Shown here piece by piece: positions 7,371 through 15,751 of a DNA stretch of 42,764 nt; positions within the stretch are counted from its first letter, which is position 1; each line of letters begins with the position of its first letter. The stretch covers positions 126,969 through 169,732 of the forward strand of contig DSBM01000141.1 of NCBI GenBank assembly GCA_011049425.1, written 5' to 3'. Position numbers and translations under genes: made by a program. The notes below the pieces were generated by a model. That model saw only the letters and a list, made by a program, of their open reading frames with translations, searched no databases and was not told where the DNA came from. The DNA is from Candidatus Aminicenantes bacterium. GTDB taxonomy: Bacteria; Acidobacteriota; Aminicenantia; UBA2199.

Positions 7371-7958
7371 TCAATAGTAAAGGGAACGGGTGACTTTGTG
7401 CTTATAGGCTTCGTTGTTGAATAGATAACCGTTGTTGTACAAGTGGAGCGCGCGCATCACATCGCCCCTGGCCACTTGCAGGTAATGCTTTAAAATGCGG
7501 ACACCCAGGTCGATATTGTAAGTAATCTCGAACAACCGCTTTGAATTAATGGCCAGTTCATTTTTCCATACCGCGTAGTTAATCTGCATCAGCCCATAAG
7601 CGCCGGCATTAGAGACCGCGTTGGGACGAAAATCACTTTCCACCTGGATCATGCTGATGACAAGGTCGGGATCTACACCGTATTGGCGGCATTTGTGGTA
7701 AACGACTTCAACGATATTTGCGAATTCCGGTTCGCGCTTGCGAAACACACCGTCACGGTAACGAATCAAGCCGGTTTGGGCCACCGTAGAACGAAGCGCG
7801 GTTAGCTCTTTTTCCGCTTTTTGCATACGGGCCGACAACGCTTGCGCCTTTAAGTGGTTGGATTCATTCGCATGCGCCACATCAACCAACGCCGAAAACA
7901 ATACGGCCATGGCCATTGCCATCGGTATAAAAATGTAAAGAAATTTGCTTTTCCTCAT
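7371..7958 (-). CDS. Lytic transglycosylase (SLT family), exported
   Basis: 195 residues from the ATG at 7958, which has GGGAGG upstream; an earlier in-frame start at 8012 lies in the promoter. Residues 1-30 are a signal peptide with a probable cleavage after AHA. Residues 34-57 form a short coiled coil. The SLT domain follows: YGVDPDLVISMIQVESDF with catalytic E107, NAGAYGLMQIN (117-127), the NIDLGVRILKHYL segment (148-160) and ALHLYNNG near the end. The enzyme cleaves the MurNAc-GlcNAc bond of peptidoglycan in the periplasm. Its position opposite a pilin-like gene may be relevant, since local wall opening accompanies pilus assembly, but the two genes have separate promoters. Confidence 0.88.
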   Translation of the reverse strand: MRKSKFLYIFIPMAMAMAVLFSALVDVAHANESNHLKAQALSARMQKAEKELTALRSTVAQTGLIRYRDGVFRKREPEFANIVEVVYHKCRQYGVDPDLVISMIQVESDFRPNAVSNAGAYGLMQINYAVWKNELAINSKRLFEITYNIDLGVRILKHYLQVARGDVMRALHLYNNGYLFNNEAYKHKVTRSLYY

Positions 7959-8002
7959 GAACGCCTCCCTTCTTCTCTCCCTCTGGTACAAATATAGTGT
8001 GA

Positions 8003-8031
8003 ATTTTACCAAAACACACTAGATATGTCAA
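8003..8031 (-). promoter_or_regulatory. Strong sigma-70-type promoter of the transglycosylase gene
   Basis: On the minus strand TTGACA (8026-8031), the exact consensus -35, and TAAAAT (8003-8008) are separated by 17 bases. The leader is about 38 bases. The rest of the 7959-8251 divergent spacer holds only a possible extended -10 for purH, TGCTAAAAT at 8198-8206, without a convincing -35. Confidence 0.75.
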
Positions 8032-8251
8032 GTTTTGGGGGTTTGCCTGAAAACTCGGCTGATGCATTACTATACCACAACTAGCGTTTGCGTTCAAGCC
8101 ATTGTCGGATTCACGCCGGTTTAATGCATCCTCGCCTTACGGAATTGATTGCATAAAAATGTCATAAAATGGAAATAATGCGGCTCGGTATCGATTGTGC
8201 TAAAATCATGGGAGTTGAACCCTTAGATCGATGCCGGTAAGAGGAGTCACA

Positions 8252-9784
8252 ATGCCACAGTTACGCAAGCGTGCCCTGATCAGTGTATATGATAAACAAA
8301 ATATTGCGGATGCCGCCCGAATCCTTTGTGAAAGCGGCTGGGAAATTCTTTCAACGGGTGGAACCGCCGCTCACTTGCGTGAACATGGCATTCCGGTTAC
8401 GGATGTAGCGGAAGCAACCGGTTTCCCGCAAATCCTGGATGGTCGCGTAAAAACCCTTCACCCCATGATATTCGGCCCGATCCTGGCACGGGATGATGCC
8501 GATCACCGCCGCCAGTTGGAAGCGAGAAACAGTTGCTTTATCGACCTGGTAGTGGTGAATTTTTATCCCTTTGAAACCGCCCTGAGAGACCCCGACGCGA
8601 CAGAAACCGAGATGGTGGAAAAAATCGATGTCGGCGGTCCATCCATGGTGCGGGCCGCCGCCAAGAATCACGCCCGCGTTGCCGTTGTGGTTGACGCGGA
8701 TGATTACCTTCCGGTGTGCCGACGCCTGGCCGAAGACGGAGACCTGGGTCCCGCTCTGCGCAAAAGACTCGCACACAAAGCCTTTTCCGCCACCGCACAT
8801 TACGACGCCTTGATTGCCGCCTACTTCTCCAGCCGTGATGCATCTCCACATTCCACGTTAGCCATCGGCGGCCGCAAACACCTGGACCTGCGCTACGGAG
8901 AGAACCCGCACCAGGCCGCCGCTCTTTATCTCTATTCTCATCAATCCCCGTTAAAGCATATGCGTCAGCTCCAGGGCAAGGACCTGTCATTCAACAACAT
9001 TCTGGACACCTCCATGGTGTGGGAAGTACTTTCGCGCTTTCAGCATGCCGATCCCTTCTGTGTGATCGTGAAACACCAGAATCCTTGCGGCGCCGCCAAG
9101 CGCAATCGTTTGGATCTTTCGTTTGCAGCCGCCCTTGAAGGAGACCCCGTGTCCGCTTTCGGTGGCATCGTGGGATTCAACAAGGCGGTTGACGCCGCCA
9201 CCGCGGAACGCTTGAAGCCGGTATTCCTCGAAGTGGTTGTGGCCCCAGCGTTCTCAGATGAAGCGCAACGGATCCTGAAAAGCAAAAAGAGTCTGCGCCT
9301 GTTGGAGATGCCGTTGGATTACCGGGAGATCCACGATATCCGCTCCGTACCCGGAGGATTCCTCTGGCAACAACCGGACCATGACATCGCTGATGCCGCC
9401 GGGTTTATCAACCATGCCGACCGGCCTGCGGAGCCCTGGGAAATGCGTGATGTTGAAATGGGGTGGCGCCTGATCAAGTTCGTTAAATCAAACGGCATAT
9501 TGGTGGTTCGGGATGGCGCAATCGTGGGAGTTGGCGCCGGCCAGATGAGCCGGGTTGACTCTGTGCGGCTGGCTCTGGCAAAATGTGGCGACCGTTCAAA
9601 GGGAGCCGTGCTGTTGTCGGACGCCTTTTTCCCCTTCGCCGATTCCATTGAACTCGCCGCAAAAAAAGGCATCAGCGTGGTTGTGGAGCCTGGAGGATCC
9701 ATCCGCGATGAGGAAGTGATCGCCGCAGCCCGGCACCTCAACATGACCCTCTTATTTACCGGGATGCGTCACTTTCGCCATTAA
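8252..9784 (+). CDS. purH: Bifunctional AICAR transformylase / IMP cyclohydrolase
   Basis: 510 residues, the normal length. The N-terminal MGS-like cyclohydrolase domain (about 1-145) shows RALISVYDK, STGGTAAHL, ILDGRVKTLHP (61-71) and DLVVVNFYPF. The transformylase domain shows LRYGENPHQAA (213-223), SFNNILDTSMVWE and the catalytic K274-H275 in VIVKHQNPCGAA. Together they carry out the last two steps of purine synthesis, formylation of AICAR and ring closure to IMP. The ATG at 8252 is preferred over one at 8231 because GAGGAG lies six bases upstream of it. The gene ends inside maf, on the other strand, with a 29-base convergent overlap. No purine riboswitch is recognisable in the leader. Confidence 0.96.
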   Translation: MPQLRKRALISVYDKQNIADAARILCESGWEILSTGGTAAHLREHGIPVTDVAEATGFPQILDGRVKTLHPMIFGPILARDDADHRRQLEARNSCFIDLVVVNFYPFETALRDPDATETEMVEKIDVGGPSMVRAAAKNHARVAVVVDADDYLPVCRRLAEDGDLGPALRKRLAHKAFSATAHYDALIAAYFSSRDASPHSTLAIGGRKHLDLRYGENPHQAAALYLYSHQSPLKHMRQLQGKDLSFNNILDTSMVWEVLSRFQHADPFCVIVKHQNPCGAAKRNRLDLSFAAALEGDPVSAFGGIVGFNKAVDAATAERLKPVFLEVVVAPAFSDEAQRILKSKKSLRLLEMPLDYREIHDIRSVPGGFLWQQPDHDIADAAGFINHADRPAEPWEMRDVEMGWRLIKFVKSNGILVVRDGAIVGVGAGQMSRVDSVRLALAKCGDRSKGAVLLSDAFFPFADSIELAAKKGISVVVEPGGSIRDEEVIAAARHLNMTLLFTGMRHFRH

Positions 9785-10403
9785 GCCGTCGCGATGGTTG
9801 AATCCCAAAGCAATCAATCCCCGCCCGGTTGGTCATGGTATAGAACAACCGCAGGGGAAACCCCATTACGTTGAAATAACACCCGCTGATCCGTTCCACG
9901 AACAAGGCGGACAGGCCTTGAATGGCATACGCCCCCGCCTTATCCTGGTAGTGGGCCAGATCCAGGTAGCGATCAATTTCCCACGCAGAGAGCTCGGCAA
10001 ACCAGACACGGGTTTTGGCCATTTCCACCCATTCCCGGCCGGCATGCAAAAGGCCGATTCCGGTCCAGACCTCATGCATGCGCCCGGACAAAGAACAGAG
10101 GATCTGCCTGGCATGGTCTCTGGAACCGGGTTTGCCCACAATATCACCGTCCAGGATCACAACCGTATCGGCACTGACCACCAGGGCCTCGCCTTCCAGG
10201 TTGCCGCGCACAAACCGGCCTTTCTCTAAAGTCAACCGGCAAACAAAATCCTCCGGGGACTCATTGGGCCTAATGATCTCGGGAATTCGGGGGGGATGGA
10301 CTTCGGGGTTCAGGTTGATTAAACGCATCAACTCCAGCCGCCGGGGGGAACTGGAGGCCAGAACAATTCTTGAGGTGAACCCATTTTCTCTGTTTTTCGT
10401 CAT
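9756..10403 (-). CDS. maf: Maf-type nucleoside triphosphate pyrophosphatase
   Basis: 215 residues. Maf motifs are ASSSPRRLELM (16-26), VVSADTVVILDG with the metal-binding aspartate, GKPGSRDHARQIL, LSGRMHEVWTG and YQDKAGAYAIQG. The family hydrolyses non-canonical or pyrimidine nucleoside triphosphates to monophosphates, and the YQDKAG-type signature is that of the YhdE (dTTP/UTP) branch. It is the last gene of the pilB-pilR operon and overlaps pilR by four bases. The final 20 residues are polar and extend beyond the conserved domain. A link between Maf and the pilus genes is not expected; operon membership may be historical. Confidence 0.9.
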   Translation of the reverse strand: MTKNRENGFTSRIVLASSSPRRLELMRLINLNPEVHPPRIPEIIRPNESPEDFVCRLTLEKGRFVRGNLEGEALVVSADTVVILDGDIVGKPGSRDHARQILCSLSGRMHEVWTGIGLLHAGREWVEMAKTRVWFAELSAWEIDRYLDLAHYQDKAGAYAIQGLSALFVERISGCYFNVMGFPLRLFYTMTNRAGIDCFGIQPSRRLNGESDASR

Positions 10404-11794
10404 TTCAAGTGAAACTTTTCAATCAGATAACGCAAGGAACGGTAACTCAAGTTCAACATTTCCGCGGTACGTTTGATGTTGGATTGATTCATTTCGAGGG
10501 CTTCGAAGATGATTTGCCGGCTGAGATCATCAATATAGTCCGAGAATGAAAAGTTTTCCTGTTGCAGGATCGTATGGATCTCCTGCTGATCAACCGTGGT
10601 TGCGGACACGTGGTAAAGCAGCTCAGAGGGAAGTGAGCGCATGGAAATCAACTCCCCTTTCTCCAACGCCACGGATCGCTCCACAAAATTTTCCAATTCA
10701 CGTACGTTTCCCGGCCAATTGTACTGCATGAACTGGGAAGTCACCTCATCGGAGAATCCCGCGACCCGCTTATCAAAACGGCGATTGTACAAAGCCAGGA
10801 AGTAGTGCATGAGGGGCACAATGTCGTCCTTGCGCTCTCTCAGGGCGGGCACTTGGATCGAAATGACGTTCAAGCGATAGAACAAATCTGAACGGAACTC
10901 ACCGCTTTTCATTTCCTGGGCCAGATCGCGATTGGTTGCGGAAATAATGCGAACATCCACCGGAATCTCACGATCCCCACCCACGCGGCGGATGGAACGC
11001 TCCTGGATCGCCCGCAACAATTTAACCTGCATTTTCTGTGACATTTCAGCGATTTCATCCAGGAAAAGTGTACCTTGATGGGCTTGTTCAAACAAACCGG
11101 GTTTATCCCGGTAGGCATCGGTAAAAGCGCCCTTGATGTGCCCGAACAACTCGCTTTCAAGCAGAGTCTCCGGCAAAGCGCCACAGTTAATGGACACGAA
11201 ACGGTTCTTTGCACGTGGACTGCGATCGTGTATGGCCCGGGCGATCAGTTCTTTACCCGTTCCGCTTTCACCGCTGATCAGCACGGTTGAATCGGTCTGG
11301 GATACCGTATCGATGAGATCGTAAATCTGCAGCATGCGGCGGTTTCCACCAACAATGTTGCCGAAGCTGCGGAGTCCGGACAACTCGCGACGCAGTTGGG
11401 TATTCTCATCTTCCATCATGCGCCGACTCATGGCCCGGGACACCACCACTTTCAACTCATCGATATTGAAGGGCTTGGTCACGTAATTTTCCGCCCCCAG
11501 TTTCATGGCTTCCACCGCATCCGCTGTTGAGGCATACGCCGTAATCATGATTACGGGGATGGACGCGTCTATGCCTTTGATCTTCTTCAGCAATTCAATC
11601 CCGCTCAGGTCCGGCATCTTGATATCCGAAATAACCAGGCTGGTCTTCCCTTGCTTCAATATGTCCAGGGCCGCGCGGGAGTCTTCGGCACATAGCACTT
11701 CATAGCCTTCCTTTTTCAGGATGATCTGCAACATATCGCGCAGACTGGCATCATCATCAACAATCAAGATGGTTGAAACTACAGGGGAAAGCAT
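10400..11794 (-). CDS. pilR: Sigma-54-dependent response regulator PilR
   Basis: 464 residues in the NtrC-type order: receiver domain (1-120) with D13-D15, phospho-acceptor D57 and K107; AAA+ domain with Walker A GESGTGKE (175-182), the sigma-54 contact loop GAFTDA (222-227, usual GAFTGA), Walker B GTLFLDEI (241-248) and R-finger region; and a C-terminal Fis-type helix-turn-helix (about 435-464, IKRTAEMLNLSYRSLRYLIE). PilR activates sigma-54 transcription of pilin genes when phosphorylated by PilS. It overlaps pilS by 16 bases and maf by four. A candidate target, the sigma-54 site at 6780-6795, lies about 3.6 kb away. The D replacing the second G of GAFTGA should be checked for activity. Confidence 0.9.
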   Translation of the reverse strand: MLSPVVSTILIVDDDASLRDMLQIILKKEGYEVLCAEDSRAALDILKQGKTSLVISDIKMPDLSGIELLKKIKGIDASIPVIMITAYASTADAVEAMKLGAENYVTKPFNIDELKVVVSRAMSRRMMEDENTQLRRELSGLRSFGNIVGGNRRMLQIYDLIDTVSQTDSTVLISGESGTGKELIARAIHDRSPRAKNRFVSINCGALPETLLESELFGHIKGAFTDAYRDKPGLFEQAHQGTLFLDEIAEMSQKMQVKLLRAIQERSIRRVGGDREIPVDVRIISATNRDLAQEMKSGEFRSDLFYRLNVISIQVPALRERKDDIVPLMHYFLALYNRRFDKRVAGFSDEVTSQFMQYNWPGNVRELENFVERSVALEKGELISMRSLPSELLYHVSATTVDQQEIHTILQQENFSFSDYIDDLSRQIIFEALEMNQSNIKRTAEMLNLSYRSLRYLIEKFHLK

Positions 11795-13365
11795 ATCGTC
11801 ACCTCAGTACCGACGTTCTTTTCCGATTGAACCTGGATTTCGATTTTATGGGCATCCAGGATGCGCTTCACCAAAGCCATTCCCAATCCGATTCCGGAAC
11901 TGAAGCGGGAAAAAAACGGCGAAAACAGCTTTTCTTTGTCCGCGGAAGACATGCCGAGACCGTTATCCCGGACACTCAGGCGCACTTCGTTTTCCGCGCG
12001 AAACACCGCCACCTGCACGACGCCTTCTTCTCCCACAGCCTTTACCGCGTTGTTGAGCAGGTTCCAGATCATCTGGGAAATCTGGCGCGGGTCGGCACTG
12101 ACCTCCAAAGAAGGATCGCAACGACGCTCGAAACGGATTCCCGCATGAGCGGTCTGCAACAACTCAACCACATCATCCACCAGGTTCGCCAACGCGAATC
12201 TTTCGATCTCCAATGGGGGGATACGGGTGTAGTCCAGGAAATTTTCGATGGATCCGGATAAGCGGGAAGATTCCTTGACAATAATCTCCATGAGATTCTT
12301 GTGTTCGGGCGCCACCCGCATTTCCCGGTAGAGGAATTGAACTGAACCGGATATGGAAGCCAGCGGATTGCGGATTTCATGAGCAAGTCCCGCCGCCATT
12401 TCACCAATCAAGGCGAGGTGCTCCCGTTCTTTCAACTCGGCTTCAATGCGCTTTTTCTCCGTCAAATCAGTCAGGATAAAGACAAATACTTGCGGCAGGG
12501 CGTACATACCGGACAGACGGGTCATGGTAATGCCGAGGATTCGCCCATGGATACTCTTTTCCAGGTATTTGCCCGCCGGCCGGGAAGAATTCCCATCCTC
12601 GCTGCGCTGTTCTTCAGCGGTCAACAACAGGTCCAACACATTGCGTCGCTTATCCAGACGCAACATGTGGCGGGCGATCTCATTGTACGAAATGGCCCGG
12701 CCGCTGGCGCTGCAGGTAACAAAACCGTTGTGCATCTTCTCTAGAACGGTGTTGTTTAACTGCATCAGATCTCTAAAGTTCTCCCGAACATTGCGTAGTT
12801 TTTCATCCGCGGAGCGTATTTTCTCGAAATAGAAGGAAGAGATCATGGCCACGGCTGAAAAGGCTATAAAACTCATCAATAGATTGTAGATAAAAGTGGC
12901 CGTTGAGACCCGTTCCAACGAAAGCCCGGGATACATGGGAAGCAGATCCAGAAACATCAGATCCGCCAGCAAGCCGAAGATAATGAATGCGAAAGTGGCG
13001 ACGTAAACGGTTTCCGTGCGTCTAAGAAAGAGAGCGGATACGATGATCGGCAATATGTAAAGGAAATAGAACGGACTGCTGATGCCGCCGGAAAAATAGA
13101 CCAGTAAAGTCACCACCATGAGGTCCATTCCCAGTTGCAGGTAAATAGCGGTCCGGTAATGCAGTACCCGTATCAGGAAAAATTCCAACAGGCTGAAAAC
13201 CAGGGCAATGGAAAGAGACACCAGGATGGGAACCGTGGGAAAGGGCGTCTTGAAAAACAATCCCACGAACAGTGAGATCAACAAGAGACCGCTCAGTATG
13301 GCGATGCGAATTGAATTGGTGAGAACAAACTTGCGCGCGAGCTGCTTGTCCTCCAACAGAATCAA
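11779..13365 (-). CDS. pilS: Membrane sensor histidine kinase PilS
   Basis: 528 residues, TTG start with GGGA upstream. About six membrane segments lie in residues 15-180, followed by a short coiled coil (about 183-210), a PAS-like domain (about 205-305), the phospho-acceptor helix with H329 in LAHEIRNPL, and the ATPase domain with NLLNNAVKA (435-443), DNGLGM (467-472) and GIGLGMALV (491-499). This is the architecture of PilS, which senses pilin in the membrane and controls PilR. There is no periplasmic sensor domain of note. The ORF starts 13 bases after the pilC stop and overlaps pilR by 16 bases, which fits coupled expression of the pair. Confidence 0.88.
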   Translation of the reverse strand: MILLEDKQLARKFVLTNSIRIAILSGLLLISLFVGLFFKTPFPTVPILVSLSIALVFSLLEFFLIRVLHYRTAIYLQLGMDLMVVTLLVYFSGGISSPFYFLYILPIIVSALFLRRTETVYVATFAFIIFGLLADLMFLDLLPMYPGLSLERVSTATFIYNLLMSFIAFSAVAMISSFYFEKIRSADEKLRNVRENFRDLMQLNNTVLEKMHNGFVTCSASGRAISYNEIARHMLRLDKRRNVLDLLLTAEEQRSEDGNSSRPAGKYLEKSIHGRILGITMTRLSGMYALPQVFVFILTDLTEKKRIEAELKEREHLALIGEMAAGLAHEIRNPLASISGSVQFLYREMRVAPEHKNLMEIIVKESSRLSGSIENFLDYTRIPPLEIERFALANLVDDVVELLQTAHAGIRFERRCDPSLEVSADPRQISQMIWNLLNNAVKAVGEEGVVQVAVFRAENEVRLSVRDNGLGMSSADKEKLFSPFFSRFSSGIGLGMALVKRILDAHKIEIQVQSEKNVGTEVTICFPL

Positions 13366-13377
13366 TGTGTGTCCCGA

Positions 13378-14589
13378 TTAGAACTGGCCGATAATCGCAA
13401 ACATGGGCAGATACATAGCGATGACCACTGAACCCACCAGACCACCCAGCAAAAGAATCATAATAGGTTCCATCAACGAGATCAAAGCTGAAACCGCCTG
13501 TTCCACTTCTTCATCATAGAAATCTGCGATCTTTTCCAACATATTGGAAAGAGAACCGGTCTGCTCACCCACGCCCACCATTTGCGTAACCATAAAGGGA
13601 AACAACTTGGTTTCTTCCCAGGATTCGTAAATGGGCTTGCCTTCCTGGACAGACGCCCGGCTGTGCATGATCGTATCCTCGATAATGGCATTTCCCGCGG
13701 TTTTGGCGGTAATGGTAATGGCTTCAATGATTTCGACACCGGCATTCAGCAGCGTGGAAAGCGTACGGGTCACCCGGGCGATACCGGTTTTTAGCAACAA
13801 ATCGCCGAAAACCGGGAGACGCAGCTTGAGCCGATCCACCACGCGACGGCCCTTGTAAGTCTTGTTGTAAGAGTTGAATGCCAGCGCCAGCCCTACGGCC
13901 GCAATCAACATTAAAAAGAAATTGCTTTGCAGGAATTCCGAGGCCGCGATTACAATCTGCGTGGGAACGGGCAGATCCGCCCCCAGTTGCGTGAACAATC
14001 CCTGAAAAGTCGGCACAACCTTCCACAGAATTACAGCCGTCAGAACCACGGCCGCAATCAAAACGGCCACGGGATAAGCCAGGGCGGACTTGACCCGCCC
14101 CACGAGTTTGGCCATGTTTTCAATGTATTCCGAGAGACGCAACAGGATGGTGTCGAGGTTTCCCGAAGCTTCGCCTGCCTGAATCATGCTGGTGTAGAGC
14201 TCATTGAACACTTTTGGATGTTTCTGCAACGCGTTGGAAAAATTGGCTCCCGCTTCCACATCCCGGCGCACATCCAGAATCACTTCCTTCAGGTACTTGT
14301 TTTTCTGTTGTTCCCCCAGAATGCCCAGTCCTTGCGTGATCGGCAGGCCCGCGTTGAACATCACGGATAACTGGCGGTTAAACACGGAAAGCTCACGCAT
14401 GGAGACTCTCTGTCGTGCGCCTTTGCCCACAAAAGGCAGTTTGAAACTGACTCGTTTGCGCTCAATGTTGAGAACCTGGATCTGCTCGCGTTCAAGAGCA
14501 CGGGAAAGCTCCTGAGGGGACCGTGCCATTCTTTCGCCCGTAATCACGTTTCCAACCCGGTTCTTGCCCTTGTACTTGAATACCGGCAT
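13378..14589 (-). CDS. pilC: Type IV pilus inner-membrane platform protein PilC
   Basis: 403 residues with two repeats of the T2SF domain (about 70-195 and 272-397), three main membrane segments near 170-190, 220-240 and 375-397, and family segments RQLSVMFNAGLPITQGL and MIQAGEASGNLD in the first repeat and RTLSTLLNAGVEIIEA and MVGVGEQTGSL in the second. PilC couples the PilB and PilT ATPases to pilin assembly and removal. AAGGGGG precedes the ATG. The gene is 10 bases after pilT and 12 bases before pilS. The length is typical and no domain is missing. Confidence 0.94.
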   Translation of the reverse strand: MPVFKYKGKNRVGNVITGERMARSPQELSRALEREQIQVLNIERKRVSFKLPFVGKGARQRVSMRELSVFNRQLSVMFNAGLPITQGLGILGEQQKNKYLKEVILDVRRDVEAGANFSNALQKHPKVFNELYTSMIQAGEASGNLDTILLRLSEYIENMAKLVGRVKSALAYPVAVLIAAVVLTAVILWKVVPTFQGLFTQLGADLPVPTQIVIAASEFLQSNFFLMLIAAVGLALAFNSYNKTYKGRRVVDRLKLRLPVFGDLLLKTGIARVTRTLSTLLNAGVEIIEAITITAKTAGNAIIEDTIMHSRASVQEGKPIYESWEETKLFPFMVTQMVGVGEQTGSLSNMLEKIADFYDEEVEQAVSALISLMEPIMILLLGGLVGSVVIAMYLPMFAIIGQF

Positions 14590-14599
14590 TTAATCCCCC

Positions 14600-15742
14600 T
14601 TAAAACCTTCCCGGTTGCATGCCCCCGGACGCGCCCCCGGCATATCCCTGTCGCATGTGGCCGGCAAGGGATGAAGGGCCGCGACGGATCAATTCGCCCA
14701 GTTCCTCCGGGTTGTGGGATGCTCCCATTGCGGTGTCCATTGATATGTCTTTCTTGAAATAGAGTTTGGCCAGGGACTGGTTGAACGTCACCATTCCGTA
14801 CTTTTCCTGACCGGTCTGCATTGAGGAGTAAATCTGGTGGATCTTGTTGTCCCGGATGAGATGACGGATAGCGGGATTCGGTATCAGCACCTCGTTGGCC
14901 AGAACCCGGCCGCGTCCGTCGGCCTTGGGCAGAAGCGATTGGGTGACAATGCCTTCGATATTCATGGAGAGTTGGGTCCGGACCTGGTCCTGCTGGTGGG
15001 GTGGAAACACGTCGATAATGCGGTTGATGGTCTGGGCGGCTGAATTGGTATGCAGGGTGGCGAAGGTCAGGTGACCGGTCTCGGCAATGGTCAAAGCGGA
15101 CTGAATGGTTTCCAGGTCACGCATTTCGCCGATCAATACCACGTCTGGATCTTCCCGCAGGGCGGATTTCAACGCCAAGGAGAAACTCTTTGTATCCGCA
15201 TGGAGTTCACGCTGATTGACGACCGCTTTGCGGTGGCTGTGAAGGTATTCAATGGGATCTTCAATGGTGATGATATGGACCAGGCGTTCCTGGTTGACCT
15301 TGTCGATCAAAGCGGCCAGAGTGGTGGTCTTACCCGAGCCCGTGGGACCGGTCACCAGCACAAGCCCGCGGGGCTTGTCCGCGAGCGTGGCCACCACCGG
15401 TGACACTCCCAGGCGATCAAATCCCCAGATCTCATATGGAATTCTCCGGAACGCCCCGGCAACGGCGCCACGCTGCATAAACACATTGGCGCGAAAACGA
15501 GCGATCCCCTTGATTCCAAAAGAGAAATCCAGTTCCCAGTTGTCCTCGAACTTGTGTTTTTGATTGTCGTTCAGAATGCTGTAGATGATCTGCTTGGTTT
15601 CTCCCGGGGTTAACGGAGGATGCTCAATGCGACGGATTTTTCCGTGAACACGAATGATGGGAGGCGCATTCGTGGTAATGTGAAGGTCAGTTCCTCCTTC
15701 ATCCACCATCAGCTTCAGCAACTGGGGCAACGGCAAGGCCAT
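14600..15742 (-). CDS. pilT: Type IV pilus retraction ATPase PilT
   Basis: 380 residues. Walker A GPTGSGKT (132-139), the Asp box EDPIEY (161-166), Walker B with VVLIGEMRD (201-209), the His box ATLHTNSA (228-235) and the PilT-specific AIRNLIRE-type motif, here AIRHLIRD (291-298). PilT depolymerises pili and powers twitching. The last 25 residues are Gly-rich and go beyond the usual end of the protein. The ATG has AGGAG upstream; the gene follows pilB by nine bases. Presence of the AIRNLIRE motif separates it from PilU. Confidence 0.94.
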   Translation of the reverse strand: MALPLPQLLKLMVDEGGTDLHITTNAPPIIRVHGKIRRIEHPPLTPGETKQIIYSILNDNQKHKFEDNWELDFSFGIKGIARFRANVFMQRGAVAGAFRRIPYEIWGFDRLGVSPVVATLADKPRGLVLVTGPTGSGKTTTLAALIDKVNQERLVHIITIEDPIEYLHSHRKAVVNQRELHADTKSFSLALKSALREDPDVVLIGEMRDLETIQSALTIAETGHLTFATLHTNSAAQTINRIIDVFPPHQQDQVRTQLSMNIEGIVTQSLLPKADGRGRVLANEVLIPNPAIRHLIRDNKIHQIYSSMQTGQEKYGMVTFNQSLAKLYFKKDISMDTAMGASHNPEELGELIRRGPSSLAGHMRQGYAGGASGGMQPGRF

Positions 15743-15751
15743 CCGATTCTC

